Source of the DNA: Streptomyces sp. NBRC 110028
Lineage (GTDB): Bacteria; Actinomycetota; Actinomycetes; Streptomycetales; Streptomycetaceae
Direction of reading: 5' to 3'
Length of the DNA stretch: 64,000 nucleotides
Assembly: GCF_001417735.1 (NCBI RefSeq)
Contig: NZ_BBUZ01000022.1
Span: 744,001-808,000, forward strand
Below the pieces are notes generated by a model, which saw only the letters and a list, made by a program, of their open reading frames with translations, was not told the DNA's origin and did no database searches. Position numbers and translations under genes: made by a program. Shown here piece by piece: positions 1 to 8,486 of this stretch. Numbering within the stretch: the first letter of the stretch is position 1; each line of letters starts with the position of its first letter.

Positions 1-1744
1 CGCCCAGGTAGGCCGTCAGCGCCTCCAGGTCGGAGGCGCCGACGAGCTTGTTCTTGCCGTCCTTGAAGGCGGAGAAGCCGTCGCCGCCGCCCGCGAGGAA
101 TTCGTTCATCGCGACGCGGTAGGTCTTGGCGGGGTCGATGGGCTCACCGTTCAGCTTCACCGTGCCGGTGATGACGCGGTCCTTGCCGGACTTGGTCAGA
201 TCGAGGGTGTAGGTGAGGCCCCTGGAGACCTGGAGGATCCTGGGGGATGCCTCGTTGGAGCCGCTGACCTGCTGCTGGAGCGCGGTGATGAGCTGGGCTC
301 CGGTCAGGTCGACGACGTTCATCATGTTGGTGAAGGGCTGCACGGTGAACGCCTCGCCGTACGTCACCACCCCGTCGCCCTCGCCGCCGGACGCCTTGTA
401 GGCGAGGTCGGAGCGGATGCCGCCGGGGTTCATGAGGGCGATCTGTGCGCCGCCCTTGCCGTCCGGGGCGAGCGCTTCGAGCTGGGAGTCGGTGATGACG
501 TCGCCCAGCGGGGATTCGTAGGTCGAGGCGCCCCGGCCGTTGATGTCGCCGGAGACATAGCCGACGGGCTTGCTCGCGACGGGGGTGGCGAGCTTGTTCC
601 AGCGGCCGATGAGGGACGTCATGTCGGCGGCCTTGGGGCGGTCGCGGTCGACGACGTGGTTCGCCGCGTGGGCGCCCTTCACGGTGGTGCGCACGATGTC
701 GTTCGTGCGGCGGTCGTAGGTGAGGGTGGTGTCGGTGTAGAGGCGGCCGAAGGAGGCGGCGGAGGTGACGGTGCGCGGGGTGCCGGAGGGGTCCGGGATG
801 GTGCACGCGTAGGCCTGGTGGGTGTGGCCGGTGACCAGGGCGTCGACCTTCGGGGTGACGTGTTCGGCGATGTCAACGATCGGACCCGAGATGCCCTTGC
901 CCGCGCCGCCGTTGTCGCAGTCGTCGTTGTACGCGGCGGAGGCGGGCAGTCCGCCCTCGTGGATGAGGGCGACGATCGACTTCACGCCCTTGCGCTGCAG
1001 CTCCTTGGCGTACTTGTTGATCGTCTCGACCTCGTCGTGGAACTTCAGGCCCTTGACGCCCTCGGCGGTGACGACGTCGGGGGTGCCCTCCAGGGTGACG
1101 CCGATGAAGCCGACCTTGACGCCCTTGTGACGCCAGACGGTGTACGGCTGGAGGATCGGCTTGCCGGTCTTCTCGTCGGTGACGTTGGCGGCCAGGTAGG
1201 GGAAGTCGGCGCCGCGGAAGGTCCTGCCCTTCTCGTAGCAGCCCTCCTTGGGGTGGCAGCCGCCGTTCTGCACGCGGGTCAGCTCGGCGCGTCCCTCGTC
1301 GAATTCGTGGTTGCCGACGGAGGTGACGTCGAGGTCGAGCTTGTTGAGGGCTTCGATGGTCGGCTCGTCGTGGAAGAGTCCCGACATCAGCGGGCTCGCG
1401 CCGATCATGTCGCCGGCGGCGGCGGTGACGGAGTACGCGTGGCCCTTGCGGGCCTGGCGGAGCGCGGTGGCGAGGTATTCGGCGCCACCGGCCGGGACGG
1501 CCTTCGTGGTGCCGTCCGGCTGGGTCTCGGTGACGGTGCCGGAGGAGCCCTGCGGGGGTTCCAGGTTTCCGTGCAGGTCGTTGAAGGACAGCAGCTGTAC
1601 GTCGACGGTGCGGTCGGGCCCGTGCCGCTGGGCGTCGGCCCCGGCCGGGTTCGCCGCGGACAGCACCCCGGCCGCGGCGGCCAGCACCGCGACTCCCGTG
1701 GCCCAACGGCGTGCCGCACCGCGCCGCCCAAGTCTCGCTGACAT
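1..1744 (-). CDS. Secreted bifunctional metallophosphatase / 5'-nucleotidase (3' end outside window)
   Basis: The reading frame runs leftward from an ATG at 1744 and has no stop before the window edge, so the C-terminus is missing. It begins with an arginine-rich n-region and a hydrophobic stretch ending near AGADA (about residues 32-38), a signal peptide. The calcineurin-like phosphoesterase domain follows, with FNDLHGN (about 54-60), GNHEFDEG (about 144-151) and VTGHTH (about 304-309), which are metal-binding motifs of the UshA/5'-nucleotidase family. The nucleotidase C-terminal domain has MNPGGIRSDL near residue 430. By family, it hydrolyses nucleotides outside the cell to release phosphate and nucleosides, which fits the neighbouring phosphate genes. 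The exact substrate cannot be read from sequence. Confidence 0.93.
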   Translation of the reverse strand, partial: MSARLGRRGAARRWATGVAVLAAAAGVLSAANPAGADAQRHGPDRTVDVQLLSFNDLHGNLEPPQGSSGTVTETQPDGTTKAVPAGGAEYLATALRQARKGHAYSVTAAAGDMIGASPLMSGLFHDEPTIEALNKLDLDVTSVGNHEFDEGRAELTRVQNGGCHPKEGCYEKGRTFRGADFPYLAANVTDEKTGKPILQPYTVWRHKGVKVGFIGVTLEGTPDVVTAEGVKGLKFHDEVETINKYAKELQRKGVKSIVALIHEGGLPASAAYNDDCDNGGAGKGISGPIVDIAEHVTPKVDALVTGHTHQAYACTIPDPSGTPRTVTSAASFGRLYTDTTLTYDRRTNDIVRTTVKGAHAANHVVDRDRPKAADMTSLIGRWNKLATPVASKPVGYVSGDINGRGASTYESPLGDVITDSQLEALAPDGKGGAQIALMNPGGIRSDLAYKASGGEGDGVVTYGEAFTVQPFTNMMNVVDLTGAQLITALQQQVSGSNEASPRILQVSRGLTYTLDLTKSGKDRVITGTVKLNGEPIDPAKTYRVAMNEFLAGGGDGFSAFKDGKNKLVGASDLEALTAYLG

Positions 1745-1919
1745 GTCGTCCCCTTGTGTGCCCGGTGGTGAATGGTGGGCCGCAGCTTACGGTCAACGCG
1801 CGTAGCGGGGCAGGGGGATGGAGGTTACGAGCTGGTTGCCGGTGGTCAACCGGGTGACCCGCCGGAGACGGGGAGTCCGCCACCTTGCCCGGCCGGGGGG
1901 CGGCCGTAGGCTCGGTCCC

Positions 1920-2852
1920 ATGGATGACGTGGTGAACGAGATGCCCGGTGCGCGCCGGATCGAGGTGCAGGACGAGCTGGCCCCCGCCGTGGTGGAGGAC
2001 GTGCTGCGGCTGATCGCCGAGTCCGCGCGCGCCGATGGGCAGCAGGCGGTGTCCGAGCAGGGGCGGTTGCAGCTGCGGGGGCGCCGGGACGGGGTGCGGC
2101 ATCTGGTGCTGCGCGAGCCCAGCGGGGAGCTGGTCGGCTACGCACAGCTGGAGGACACCGACCCGGTGGAGGCCCCGGCCGCCGAGCTGGTGGTGAGCCC
2201 GGCGCACCGCGGCCGGGGGCACGGCCGGGCGCTGGGCGTGACGTTGCTGAAGGAGTCCGGGAAGCGGCTGCGGGTGTGGGCGCACGGCGGGCACGCCTCG
2301 GCGCGCCATCTGGCGCAGGTGCTGGGGCTGACCCTGTTCCGTGAGCTGCGGCAGATGCGGCGGCCGCTGGGGCCGCCGGACGAGCTGGGCATTCCGGAGC
2401 CCACGCTGCCTGAGGGCATCACCGTACGGACCTTCCGGCCCGGCGCGGACGACGCGGCCTGGCTGGCCGCGAACGCCGCGGCCTTCGCCCACCACCCCGA
2501 GCAGGGCTCGCTCACCCAGCGTGACCTGGACGACCGCAAGGGCGAGGTGTGGTTCGACCCCGCCGGGTTCTTCCTGGCCGAGCGCGCGGGCGAGATCGTC
2601 GGCTTCCACTGGACGAAGGTGCACGGCGAGGAGCGGCTGGGCGAGGTGTACGTGGTGGGGGTGCGGCCGGACGCGCAGGGCGGCGGTCTGGGCCGGGCGC
2701 TGACCGCGATCGGGCTGCGGCATCTGGCGGCGCAGGGGCTGCCGACCGCGATGCTCTATGTCGACGCGGACAACTTCGCCGCCGTCTCCGTCTACGACCG
2801 GCTCGGCTTCGTCACGCACGAGACGGATCTGATGTATCGGACCGAGACCTGA
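1920..2852 (+). CDS. mshD: Mycothiol synthase (mycothiol acetyltransferase)
   Basis: A 310-residue protein, the usual MshD length, made of two GNAT domains in tandem (about 1-145 and 150-310). The C-terminal domain shows the acetyl-CoA signature around VRPDAQGGGLGRAL. MshD acetylates the cysteine amine of Cys-GlcN-Ins in the last step of mycothiol synthesis. The ATG at 1920 (MDDVVNEM) is chosen over an upstream start at 1818 because it gives the family length and the extra residues look like intergenic translation. mshA lies about 10 kb downstream and a mycothiol-dependent dehydrogenase at 53.5 kb. Confidence 0.93.
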   Translation: MDDVVNEMPGARRIEVQDELAPAVVEDVLRLIAESARADGQQAVSEQGRLQLRGRRDGVRHLVLREPSGELVGYAQLEDTDPVEAPAAELVVSPAHRGRGHGRALGVTLLKESGKRLRVWAHGGHASARHLAQVLGLTLFRELRQMRRPLGPPDELGIPEPTLPEGITVRTFRPGADDAAWLAANAAAFAHHPEQGSLTQRDLDDRKGEVWFDPAGFFLAERAGEIVGFHWTKVHGEERLGEVYVVGVRPDAQGGGLGRALTAIGLRHLAAQGLPTAMLYVDADNFAAVSVYDRLGFVTHETDLMYRTET

Positions 2853-2861
2853 GGGCAAGGG

Positions 2862-2957
2862 GTATCCGGGTATCCGGGTATTCGGGAGGGGTGGTCGGGA
2901 CTCCCGCGGGAGGGGTGGTCGGGACTCCCGCGAGAGGGGCGGTCGGGACTCCCGCGA
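2862..2957. repeat. Tandem repeats between mshD and ppk
   Basis: An 8-bp unit (ATCCGGGT-like) occurs about three times at 2862-2884. Three copies of a 24-bp unit, containing GGTCGGGACTCCCGCG, follow with starts at 2886, 2910 and 2934. Each 24-mer contains the small palindrome CGGGACTCCCG, so the array could fold into a row of hairpins. It lies right after the mshD stop. Confidence 0.85.
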
Positions 2958-2988
2958 GTCGAGTCCCGATTTCCCAAGCGCCATGTCT

Positions 2989-3021
2989 CCGTTACCGACG
3001 GTTCAATCTCGGTTGCAAGCA
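2989..3021 (+). promoter_or_regulatory. Candidate PHO box upstream of ppk
   Basis: Three 11-nt units in direct repeat: CCGTTACCGAC (2989), GGTTCAATCTC (3000) and GGTTGCAAGCA (3011). They resemble PhoP direct-repeat units built on GTTCA-like cores. PhoP control of ppk is known in Streptomyces. The match is by eye and the third unit is weak. Confidence 0.5.
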
Positions 3022-3130
3022 TCACTGAATGCAGCCCGCTGTGCCCGATCCCTCGAACCGGAGGCTCCGTGCCGCTCCCGCGCCGCCTTCCGCCACGCCG
3101 CGTCTCGCCGCGGCGCGGAACAATGAGGTC

Positions 3131-5386
3131 ATGAACGAGTCCAGCGGTCAGGCACCGGTCCACGTTCCCCAGCCCCAGCCCCAGCCGTCGGTCGGGTCCA
3201 TCGCGGCGCACCGTCCGCACGCGGTCGCCGCCCCGCCCGTACGGGCCCTGGATCCCGATCTCGACGGCGATCCGGACACCTACAAGGAAGAGCACGCCGG
3301 TCCGGACGCGAACGGCACCGAGCTGCCCCACAACCGGTTCCTGGACCGTGAGCGCAGCTGGCTGGCGTTCAACGAGCGGGTGCTGGAGCTGGCCGAGGAC
3401 CCGGCGACGCCGCTGCTGGAGCGGGCGAACTTCCTCGCGATCTTCGCCAGCAACCTGGACGAGTTCTTCATGGTGCGGGTCGCGGGGCTCAAGCGGCGCA
3501 TCGCGACCGGCGTGGCCACCCGCTCCGCTTCCGGGCTGCAGCCCCGGGAGGTGCTGGAGCTGATCTGGACCCGGTCCCGCGAGCTCATGGCCCGGCACGC
3601 CGCCTGCTACCAGCAGGACGTGGCCCCGGCGCTCGCCGAGGAGGGCATCCACCTGATCCGCTGGGCGGACCTCTCGGAGAAGGAGCAGTCCCGCCTCTTC
3701 ACCCTCTTCCGCCAGCAGATCTTCCCCGTGCTGACCCCGCTCGCGGTGGACCCGGCGCACCCGTTCCCCTACATCTCGGGGCTGTCGCTGAACCTCGCCG
3801 TGGTGGTCCGCAACCCGGTCAGCGGACACGATCACTTCGCGCGTGTGAAGGTTCCGCCGCTGCTCTCCCGGTTCCTGGAGGCCTCCCCGCACCGGTACGT
3901 CCCGCTGGAGGACGTGATCGCGGCGCATCTGGAGGAGCTGTTCCCCGGCATGGAGGTGCTCGCGCACCACATGTTCCGGGTGACCCGCAACGAGGACCTG
4001 GAGGTCGAGGAGGACGACGCGGAGAACCTGCTCCAGGCGCTGGAGAAGGAACTGCTGCGGCGCCGCTTCGGGCCCCCGGTGCGGCTGGAGGTCGAGGAGT
4101 CGATCGACCCGTACGTCCTCGACCTGCTCGTGCGCGAGCTGAAGGTCTCCGACGCCGAGGTGTACCCGCTGCCCGGCCCGCTCGACCTCACCGCGCTGTT
4201 CGACATAGCCGCCTCCGACCGGCCCGAGCTGAAGTACCCGAAGTTCGTCGCGGGCACCCACCGCGACCTGGCCGAGGTGGAGTCCGCCTCCGCGCCCGAC
4301 ATCTTCGCCGCGCTGCGCGAGCGCGATGTGCTGCTGCACCACCCGTACGACTCGTTCTCGACCTCCGTCCAGGCGTTCCTCGAGCAGGCCGCCGCCGACC
4401 CGGACGTCCTCGCGATCAAGCAGACGCTCTACCGGACGTCGGGCAAGTCGCCGATCGTCGACGCGCTCATCGACGCCGCCGAGTCCGGCAAGCAGGTGCT
4501 GGTGCTGGTCGAGATCAAGGCCCGGTTCGACGAGCAGGCCAACATCAAGTGGGCGCGCAAGCTGGAGGAGGCCGGGTGCCATGTGGTCTACGGCCTGGTC
4601 GGGCTGAAGACCCACTGCAAGCTGTCGCTGGTGGTCCGCCAGGAGGGCGAGACGCTGCGCCGCTACGCCCACGTCGGCACCGGCAACTACCACCCCAAGA
4701 CCGCCCGGCTGTACGAGGACCTGGGGCTGCTCACCGCCGACCCCAAGGTCGGCGCGGACCTCTCCGACCTGTTCAACCGGCTCAGCGGCTACTCGCGCCG
4801 CGAGAACTACCGGCGGCTCCTCGTCGCCCCCAAGTCGCTGCGCGACGGGCTCGTCACCCGCATCCACAAGGAGATCACCCACCACCGGGCCGGACGTCCC
4901 GCCTCCGTACGGATCAAGGTCAACTCGATGGTGGACGAGGCCGTCATCGACGCCCTCTACCGGGCGTCGCAGGCCGGGGTGCCGGTCGACATCTGGGTGC
5001 GCGGCATCTGCGCGCTGCGGCCGGGCGTCGAGGGACTGTCGGAGACCATCCGGGTCCGCTCCATCCTGGGCCGGTTCCTGGAACACTCGCGCGTCTTCGT
5101 GTTCGGGAACGGCGGCGAGCCGGAGGTGTGGCTCGGCAGCGCCGACATGATGCACCGCAACCTCGACCGCCGCATCGAGGCGCTGGTACGGGTCACCGAC
5201 CCCGCCCACCGCGCCTCGCTCAACCGCCTGCTGGAGACCGGCATGTCCGACTCCACCTCCTCCTGGCACCTGGGCCCGGACGGCGGCTGGACCCGGCACG
5301 CGACGGACGCGGACGGACAGCCGCTGCGGAACGTACAGGAGATGCTCATAGACGCCCGGAGGCGACGGCGTGGTTCAACGACATGA
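3131..5386 (+). CDS. ppk: Polyphosphate kinase 1
   Basis: A 751-residue PPK1, which reversibly polymerises the ATP gamma-phosphate into polyphosphate. After an N-terminal tail rich in Pro and Gln, the N domain opens with [21 protein letters not shown], and [11 protein letters not shown] follows. The catalytic half carries [20 protein letters not shown], whose first His (about residue 514) is the family phosphorylated His, and [15 protein letters not shown] near the end, with the second conserved His. The ATG at 3131 is chosen because it fits family length; an in-frame upstream ATG at 3029 would add 34 low-quality residues and overlap the putative PHO box region. The 3' end meets the CHAD gene. 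Confidence 0.95.
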   Translation: MNESSGQAPVHVPQPQPQPSVGSIAAHRPHAVAAPPVRALDPDLDGDPDTYKEEHAGPDANGTELPHNRFLDRERSWLAFNERVLELAEDPATPLLERANFLAIFASNLDEFFMVRVAGLKRRIATGVATRSASGLQPREVLELIWTRSRELMARHAACYQQDVAPALAEEGIHLIRWADLSEKEQSRLFTLFRQQIFPVLTPLAVDPAHPFPYISGLSLNLAVVVRNPVSGHDHFARVKVPPLLSRFLEASPHRYVPLEDVIAAHLEELFPGMEVLAHHMFRVTRNEDLEVEEDDAENLLQALEKELLRRRFGPPVRLEVEESIDPYVLDLLVRELKVSDAEVYPLPGPLDLTALFDIAASDRPELKYPKFVAGTHRDLAEVESASAPDIFAALRERDVLLHHPYDSFSTSVQAFLEQAAADPDVLAIKQTLYRTSGKSPIVDALIDAAESGKQVLVLVEIKARFDEQANIKWARKLEEAGCHVVYGLVGLKTHCKLSLVVRQEGETLRRYAHVGTGNYHPKTARLYEDLGLLTADPKVGADLSDLFNRLSGYSRRENYRRLLVAPKSLRDGLVTRIHKEITHHRAGRPASVRIKVNSMVDEAVIDALYRASQAGVPVDIWVRGICALRPGVEGLSETIRVRSILGRFLEHSRVFVFGNGGEPEVWLGSADMMHRNLDRRIEALVRVTDPAHRASLNRLLETGMSDSTSSWHLGPDGGWTRHATDADGQPLRNVQEMLIDARRRRRGSTT

Positions 5387-5477
5387 CCTGCCGCTGGTCG
5401 GGATTACCGGGGCCGGAGGGGCACCCGGCGCCTCGCCCCGCACCGCCGCCGCAGCCGTGGGTCCCGGGGGGTACGAC

Positions 5478-7391
5478 ATGACGAAGCACGCGGCGGACCG
5501 GGTCGCGGAGGCGCCCGTGGCGGCGTCCGCGCCCGGCATCGGTCCCGGCACTGGTCCCGGTCCCGGCATCGGTCCCGCCACCGGTCCCGGCATCGGTCCC
5601 GGCACTGGTCCCGGCATCGGTCCCGCCACCGGTCCCGGCATCGGTCCCGCCACCGGTCCCGGCATCGGTCCCGGCACTGGTCCCGGCATCGGTCCCGCCA
5701 CCGGTCCCGGCACCGGGCCCGCCACCGGTCCCGGCACCGCGGGCGAGGTGCTCTCGGAGTATCTGCACACCCAGGCCGGGGCCTTCCTGCGCAGCCTGCG
5801 ACTGCACCGCGAGAGCGGCGCCGACGTCGAGGAGGCGGCCGAGGCCGCCCGCCTGCTGCGCCGCGCCGCCCGCCGGATCAGCGGCGCGCTCTGGGTCTAC
5901 CGCCCCATCACCGACACGGCCTGGTCGGATCAGCTGCGCGCCGAGCTGGTGTGGCTGTCGGGCACGCTGGCGCTGGAGCACGCGTACGCCGGGCGGCTGG
6001 CCCGCCTGCGCGACGCCCTGCAGCGGCTCTCGGGCGCGGGGGGACCGCCGGACCGGACGGCCGAGGGGGACACGGCGGCCGGGGAACCGGCGCCCACCGG
6101 CGTGGATCCGGAGGCTGTGGGGGCCTCCGGATCCACCACCCTCGCGGCCCGCACCGCGCGCGGCGGGGTGACGGCGGGGGTCGACGGCCCCACGGGCGCC
6201 GCCCCCCGCTCGTCCCGCACCGCCCGCCGCAGCGTCTCCCTGGCCACCGGAGCCCCGGACCCGTCGGCCCGCGCCACGCGGGCCGAGGCGGCGGAGGCGG
6301 GCGGACGCACCGCCCGGGCGCGGAGCGCCGCCTCCGGCACCCCGGACGGGGACACGGCGCCCCGCCGCCCGTACGAGGGCTACGAGGAGTGGGGCGACGC
6401 CGCCGCCCCGCCGGAGGGTACGGGTGCGGGCGGTACGCACGGGCCCGGCGCGGAAGCGGCCGGGGCGGGGGGCGGTACGGACGGGCGTACGGAGGTGCCC
6501 GGCCGGACGGCGGGGTGCGCCGAATCCCCGGACACGCCGGGCCGGGGCGCCGCGGGCGCCGCGGGCGCCGCCGGGCCGGGGGCCGGCCCGGAGGGCGAGA
6601 CCGGTCGGGCGGGCCGTACCGGCGGGCGCAGCGGCGCCGAGGGGGGACGCGCGCGCGGCGCGCGCACGCCGGCGCACCAGCGGGCCGGGGACGTGGAGGA
6701 GGCCCGGGGCGGGGCGCTGACGGTGGGGGCCGCCCGCGCGGGGGCGTTGCTGGAACGCCAGCTCACCCTGGCCCGGACCCGTGCGCACACCGCCGCGCTC
6801 CAGGCGCTCGGCTCGTCCCGCTTCCACGCGGTCGCCGACACCGTCGCGCTCCTCGCCTCCGAGGTGCCGCTCGACGAGGCGACCGCCGGGCGGCCCGCCG
6901 AGCAGGTGCTGCCGCCGCTCGCCGAGCTGGCGAACCGGCGGCTGATCGAGGCGGTGGAGGCGCTTCCGCTGGGCCGCGCGGGGCATCCGTACAACGCGGA
7001 GGCGCTGGTCCACGGGCTCGCCGCGACGCCCTCCGCCGACGCGCCGCCCGCCAGCGACCGGCAGGACGCGCCCTGGCACCAGGTGCGGCGGCTGGTGCGG
7101 ATGCGGCGTTACGCGCTGGAAGTGCTGGATCTGATGGCGGGGGCGTCCTCGGCTGTGGACGGGGAACCGTCCCGGGCCACGCGGCTGCGGGCCGCCGGGC
7201 AGGCGCTGGAGCGGCACCGCGACGCGGCCGAGGCGGCCGCGTCGGCGGCGGCCGCGGCCCGTACGCCGCGGATCGCACCCGCGACGGCGTACGCGCTCGG
7301 CGTGCTGCACGCGGACCAGCGGCACGAGGTGGAGGCGGCCCGGTTCGCGTTCGGCCGGATGTGGCGGCGCGTCGCGGGCCAGGCATCCTGA
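5478..7391 (+). CDS. CHAD domain protein with long disordered inserts
   Basis: A 637-residue protein. Residues about 20-90 are a GPGIGPGTGPG-type repeat. Residues about 92-180 are helical and rich in Arg and His (EAARLLRRAARRISGALWVYRP), the start of a CHAD domain. About 240 residues of Gly/Ala/Arg low complexity then separate this from the C-terminal CHAD helices (from about residue 415; HQVRRLVRMRRYALEVLDLM). CHAD domains bind polyphosphate through conserved basic residues, which suits its position next to ppk. The ATG at 5478 has a GGGGGG ribosome site; a GTG at 5370 would overlap ppk by 17 nt. Either start is possible. Confidence 0.8.
   Translation: MTKHAADRVAEAPVAASAPGIGPGTGPGPGIGPATGPGIGPGTGPGIGPATGPGIGPATGPGIGPGTGPGIGPATGPGTGPATGPGTAGEVLSEYLHTQAGAFLRSLRLHRESGADVEEAAEAARLLRRAARRISGALWVYRPITDTAWSDQLRAELVWLSGTLALEHAYAGRLARLRDALQRLSGAGGPPDRTAEGDTAAGEPAPTGVDPEAVGASGSTTLAARTARGGVTAGVDGPTGAAPRSSRTARRSVSLATGAPDPSARATRAEAAEAGGRTARARSAASGTPDGDTAPRRPYEGYEEWGDAAAPPEGTGAGGTHGPGAEAAGAGGGTDGRTEVPGRTAGCAESPDTPGRGAAGAAGAAGPGAGPEGETGRAGRTGGRSGAEGGRARGARTPAHQRAGDVEEARGGALTVGAARAGALLERQLTLARTRAHTAALQALGSSRFHAVADTVALLASEVPLDEATAGRPAEQVLPPLAELANRRLIEAVEALPLGRAGHPYNAEALVHGLAATPSADAPPASDRQDAPWHQVRRLVRMRRYALEVLDLMAGASSAVDGEPSRATRLRAAGQALERHRDAAEAAASAAAAARTPRIAPATAYALGVLHADQRHEVEAARFAFGRMWRRVAGQAS
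5536..5745 (+). repeat. In-gene GPG(I/T)GP(G/A)TGP coding repeat
   Basis: About 210 bp of imperfect tandem repeats based on GGTCCCGGCATC and GGTCCCGGCACT twelve-mers lie inside the CHAD gene. All units are multiples of three, so copy-number change keeps the reading frame. The translated segment is a flexible Gly/Pro linker. Confidence 0.9.
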
Positions 7392-7417
7392 CGTACGAAC
7401 GTATACGGAAGCCGTAG

Positions 7418-7455
7418 ACGCACGACGCACGACGCACGACGCACGACGCACGACG
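7418..7455 (+). repeat. 7-bp tandem repeat (ACGCACG)
   Basis: Five nearly exact copies of a 7-mer lie between the CHAD gene and the NUDIX gene. The unit is not a multiple of three and is non-coding. It is a likely variable-number locus. Confidence 0.85.
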
Positions 7456-7481
7456 GACGCGAGGGGAGGCGGGACGGCGGG

Positions 7482-7922
7482 ATGAGCCGGCGTGATGCCC
7501 GGGACGATGTGACGACCGTGCTGGCGGCGGGCTGTGTGCTCTGGCGGCACATCCCGCGGGGCACCCACGGGCTGGAGATCGCCCTCGTCCACCGGCCCCG
7601 GTACGACGACTGGTCGCACCCCAAGGGCAAGCTCAAGCGCGGCGAGGACGCGCTGCACTGCGCGGTGCGCGAGGTGGCGGAGGAGACCGGGATGGGCTGC
7701 ACGCCCGGCGTGGAGCTGCCCACCTTGCACTACGTCGCCAGGGGCCGCCCGAAGGAGGTCCGCTACTGGGCAGCCGAGGCGGTACCCGACGAGACGTTCG
7801 TGCCGAACCGGGAGGTCGACCGGCTGCTCTGGCTGCCCCCGCGCGCGGCCCGCGACCGCCTCACCTATGACCACGACCGCACCCTCGTGGACGCGCTGCT
7901 CACCGCGCTCGACGCGTCCTGA
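7482..7922 (+). CDS. NUDIX hydrolase (MutT/DIPP-like)
   Basis: A 146-residue single NUDIX domain. The NUDIX box at about residues 47-69 (GKLKRGEDALHCAVREVAEE, then TGM) has the expected G, REV and EE residues for metal binding. Upstream are PRYDDWSHPKG residues typical of diphosphoinositol or diadenosine polyphosphate hydrolases and MutT1. It lacks the C-terminal histidine phosphatase domain of mycobacterial MutT1. Next to ppk and the CHAD gene, a role in polyphosphate, inositol pyrophosphate or damaged nucleotide clean-up is plausible, but the substrate cannot be assigned. Confidence 0.9.
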   Translation: MSRRDARDDVTTVLAAGCVLWRHIPRGTHGLEIALVHRPRYDDWSHPKGKLKRGEDALHCAVREVAEETGMGCTPGVELPTLHYVARGRPKEVRYWAAEAVPDETFVPNREVDRLLWLPPRAARDRLTYDHDRTLVDALLTALDAS

Positions 7923-7931
7923 GGGCCGGCC

Positions 7932-8486
7932 TCAGCGCCGGCGCAGCTTCTTGTCGGCGAGCGACGGCGGCACGTAGTAGCTGTCCGCCCGGTTGAGGTC
8001 GGTGCCCGGCGGCACGATCTCGTCGATGCGGTCCAGGACGTCCGCGCTCAGCTCCACCTCGGACCCGGCGAGCAGGTCCTCCAGCTGGTCCATCGTGCGC
8101 GGCCCGATGATCACCGAGGCGATGGCGGGGTGGGCCCGTACGAACGCGATGGCCAGGTGCGGCAGTGAGACCCCGGGGTCGGAGGCCAGCTTGCTCAGCT
8201 CGTCGACCGCTTCGAGCTTGCGGACGTTCTCCGGCAGCGACGGGTCGAACTTGAACCGCTCCAGCGCCGCCCGGCTGCCGCCCGTCAGATCGATGTCCGA
8301 CGCCTTCATGAAGCGGCCCGAGAGCCAGCCCGCCGAGAGCGGGCTCCAGCTCAGCACGCCCATCCCGTACTTCCGCGCGGTCGGCAGCACGGCCGCCTCC
8401 ACGCTCCGCGCCAGGATCGAGTACGGCGGCTGCTCGGTGCGGAACCGGACGTGGCCGCGCCGCTCGGACACCCACTGGGCCGTCAC
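7932..8486 (-). pseudogene. 5'-truncated aldo/keto reductase (C-terminal half only)
   Basis: The 184 residues match the second half of an aldo/keto reductase barrel: RFRTEQPPYSILAR, GMGVLSWSPLSAGWLSGRF and a C-terminal IIGPRTMDQLEDLLAG cofactor-binding region. Full family members are about 330 residues. The half with the catalytic Asp/Tyr/Lys is absent; upstream sequence is the permease gene. The frame begins with a GTG that overlaps the permease TGA (GTGA). It may still be translated by coupling, but cannot be a normal reductase. The breakpoint is next to the conserved AQW residues. Confidence 0.85.

Noticed and set aside
873..5299. Very long minus-strand open frames over mshD and ppk
   Set aside because: They are mirror frames caused by high GC at third positions. 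The plus-strand frames carry the real domains.
5370..5477. Upstream GTG start of the CHAD gene, overlapping ppk
   Set aside because: The ATG at 5478 has a much better ribosome site. It is kept as an alternative only.
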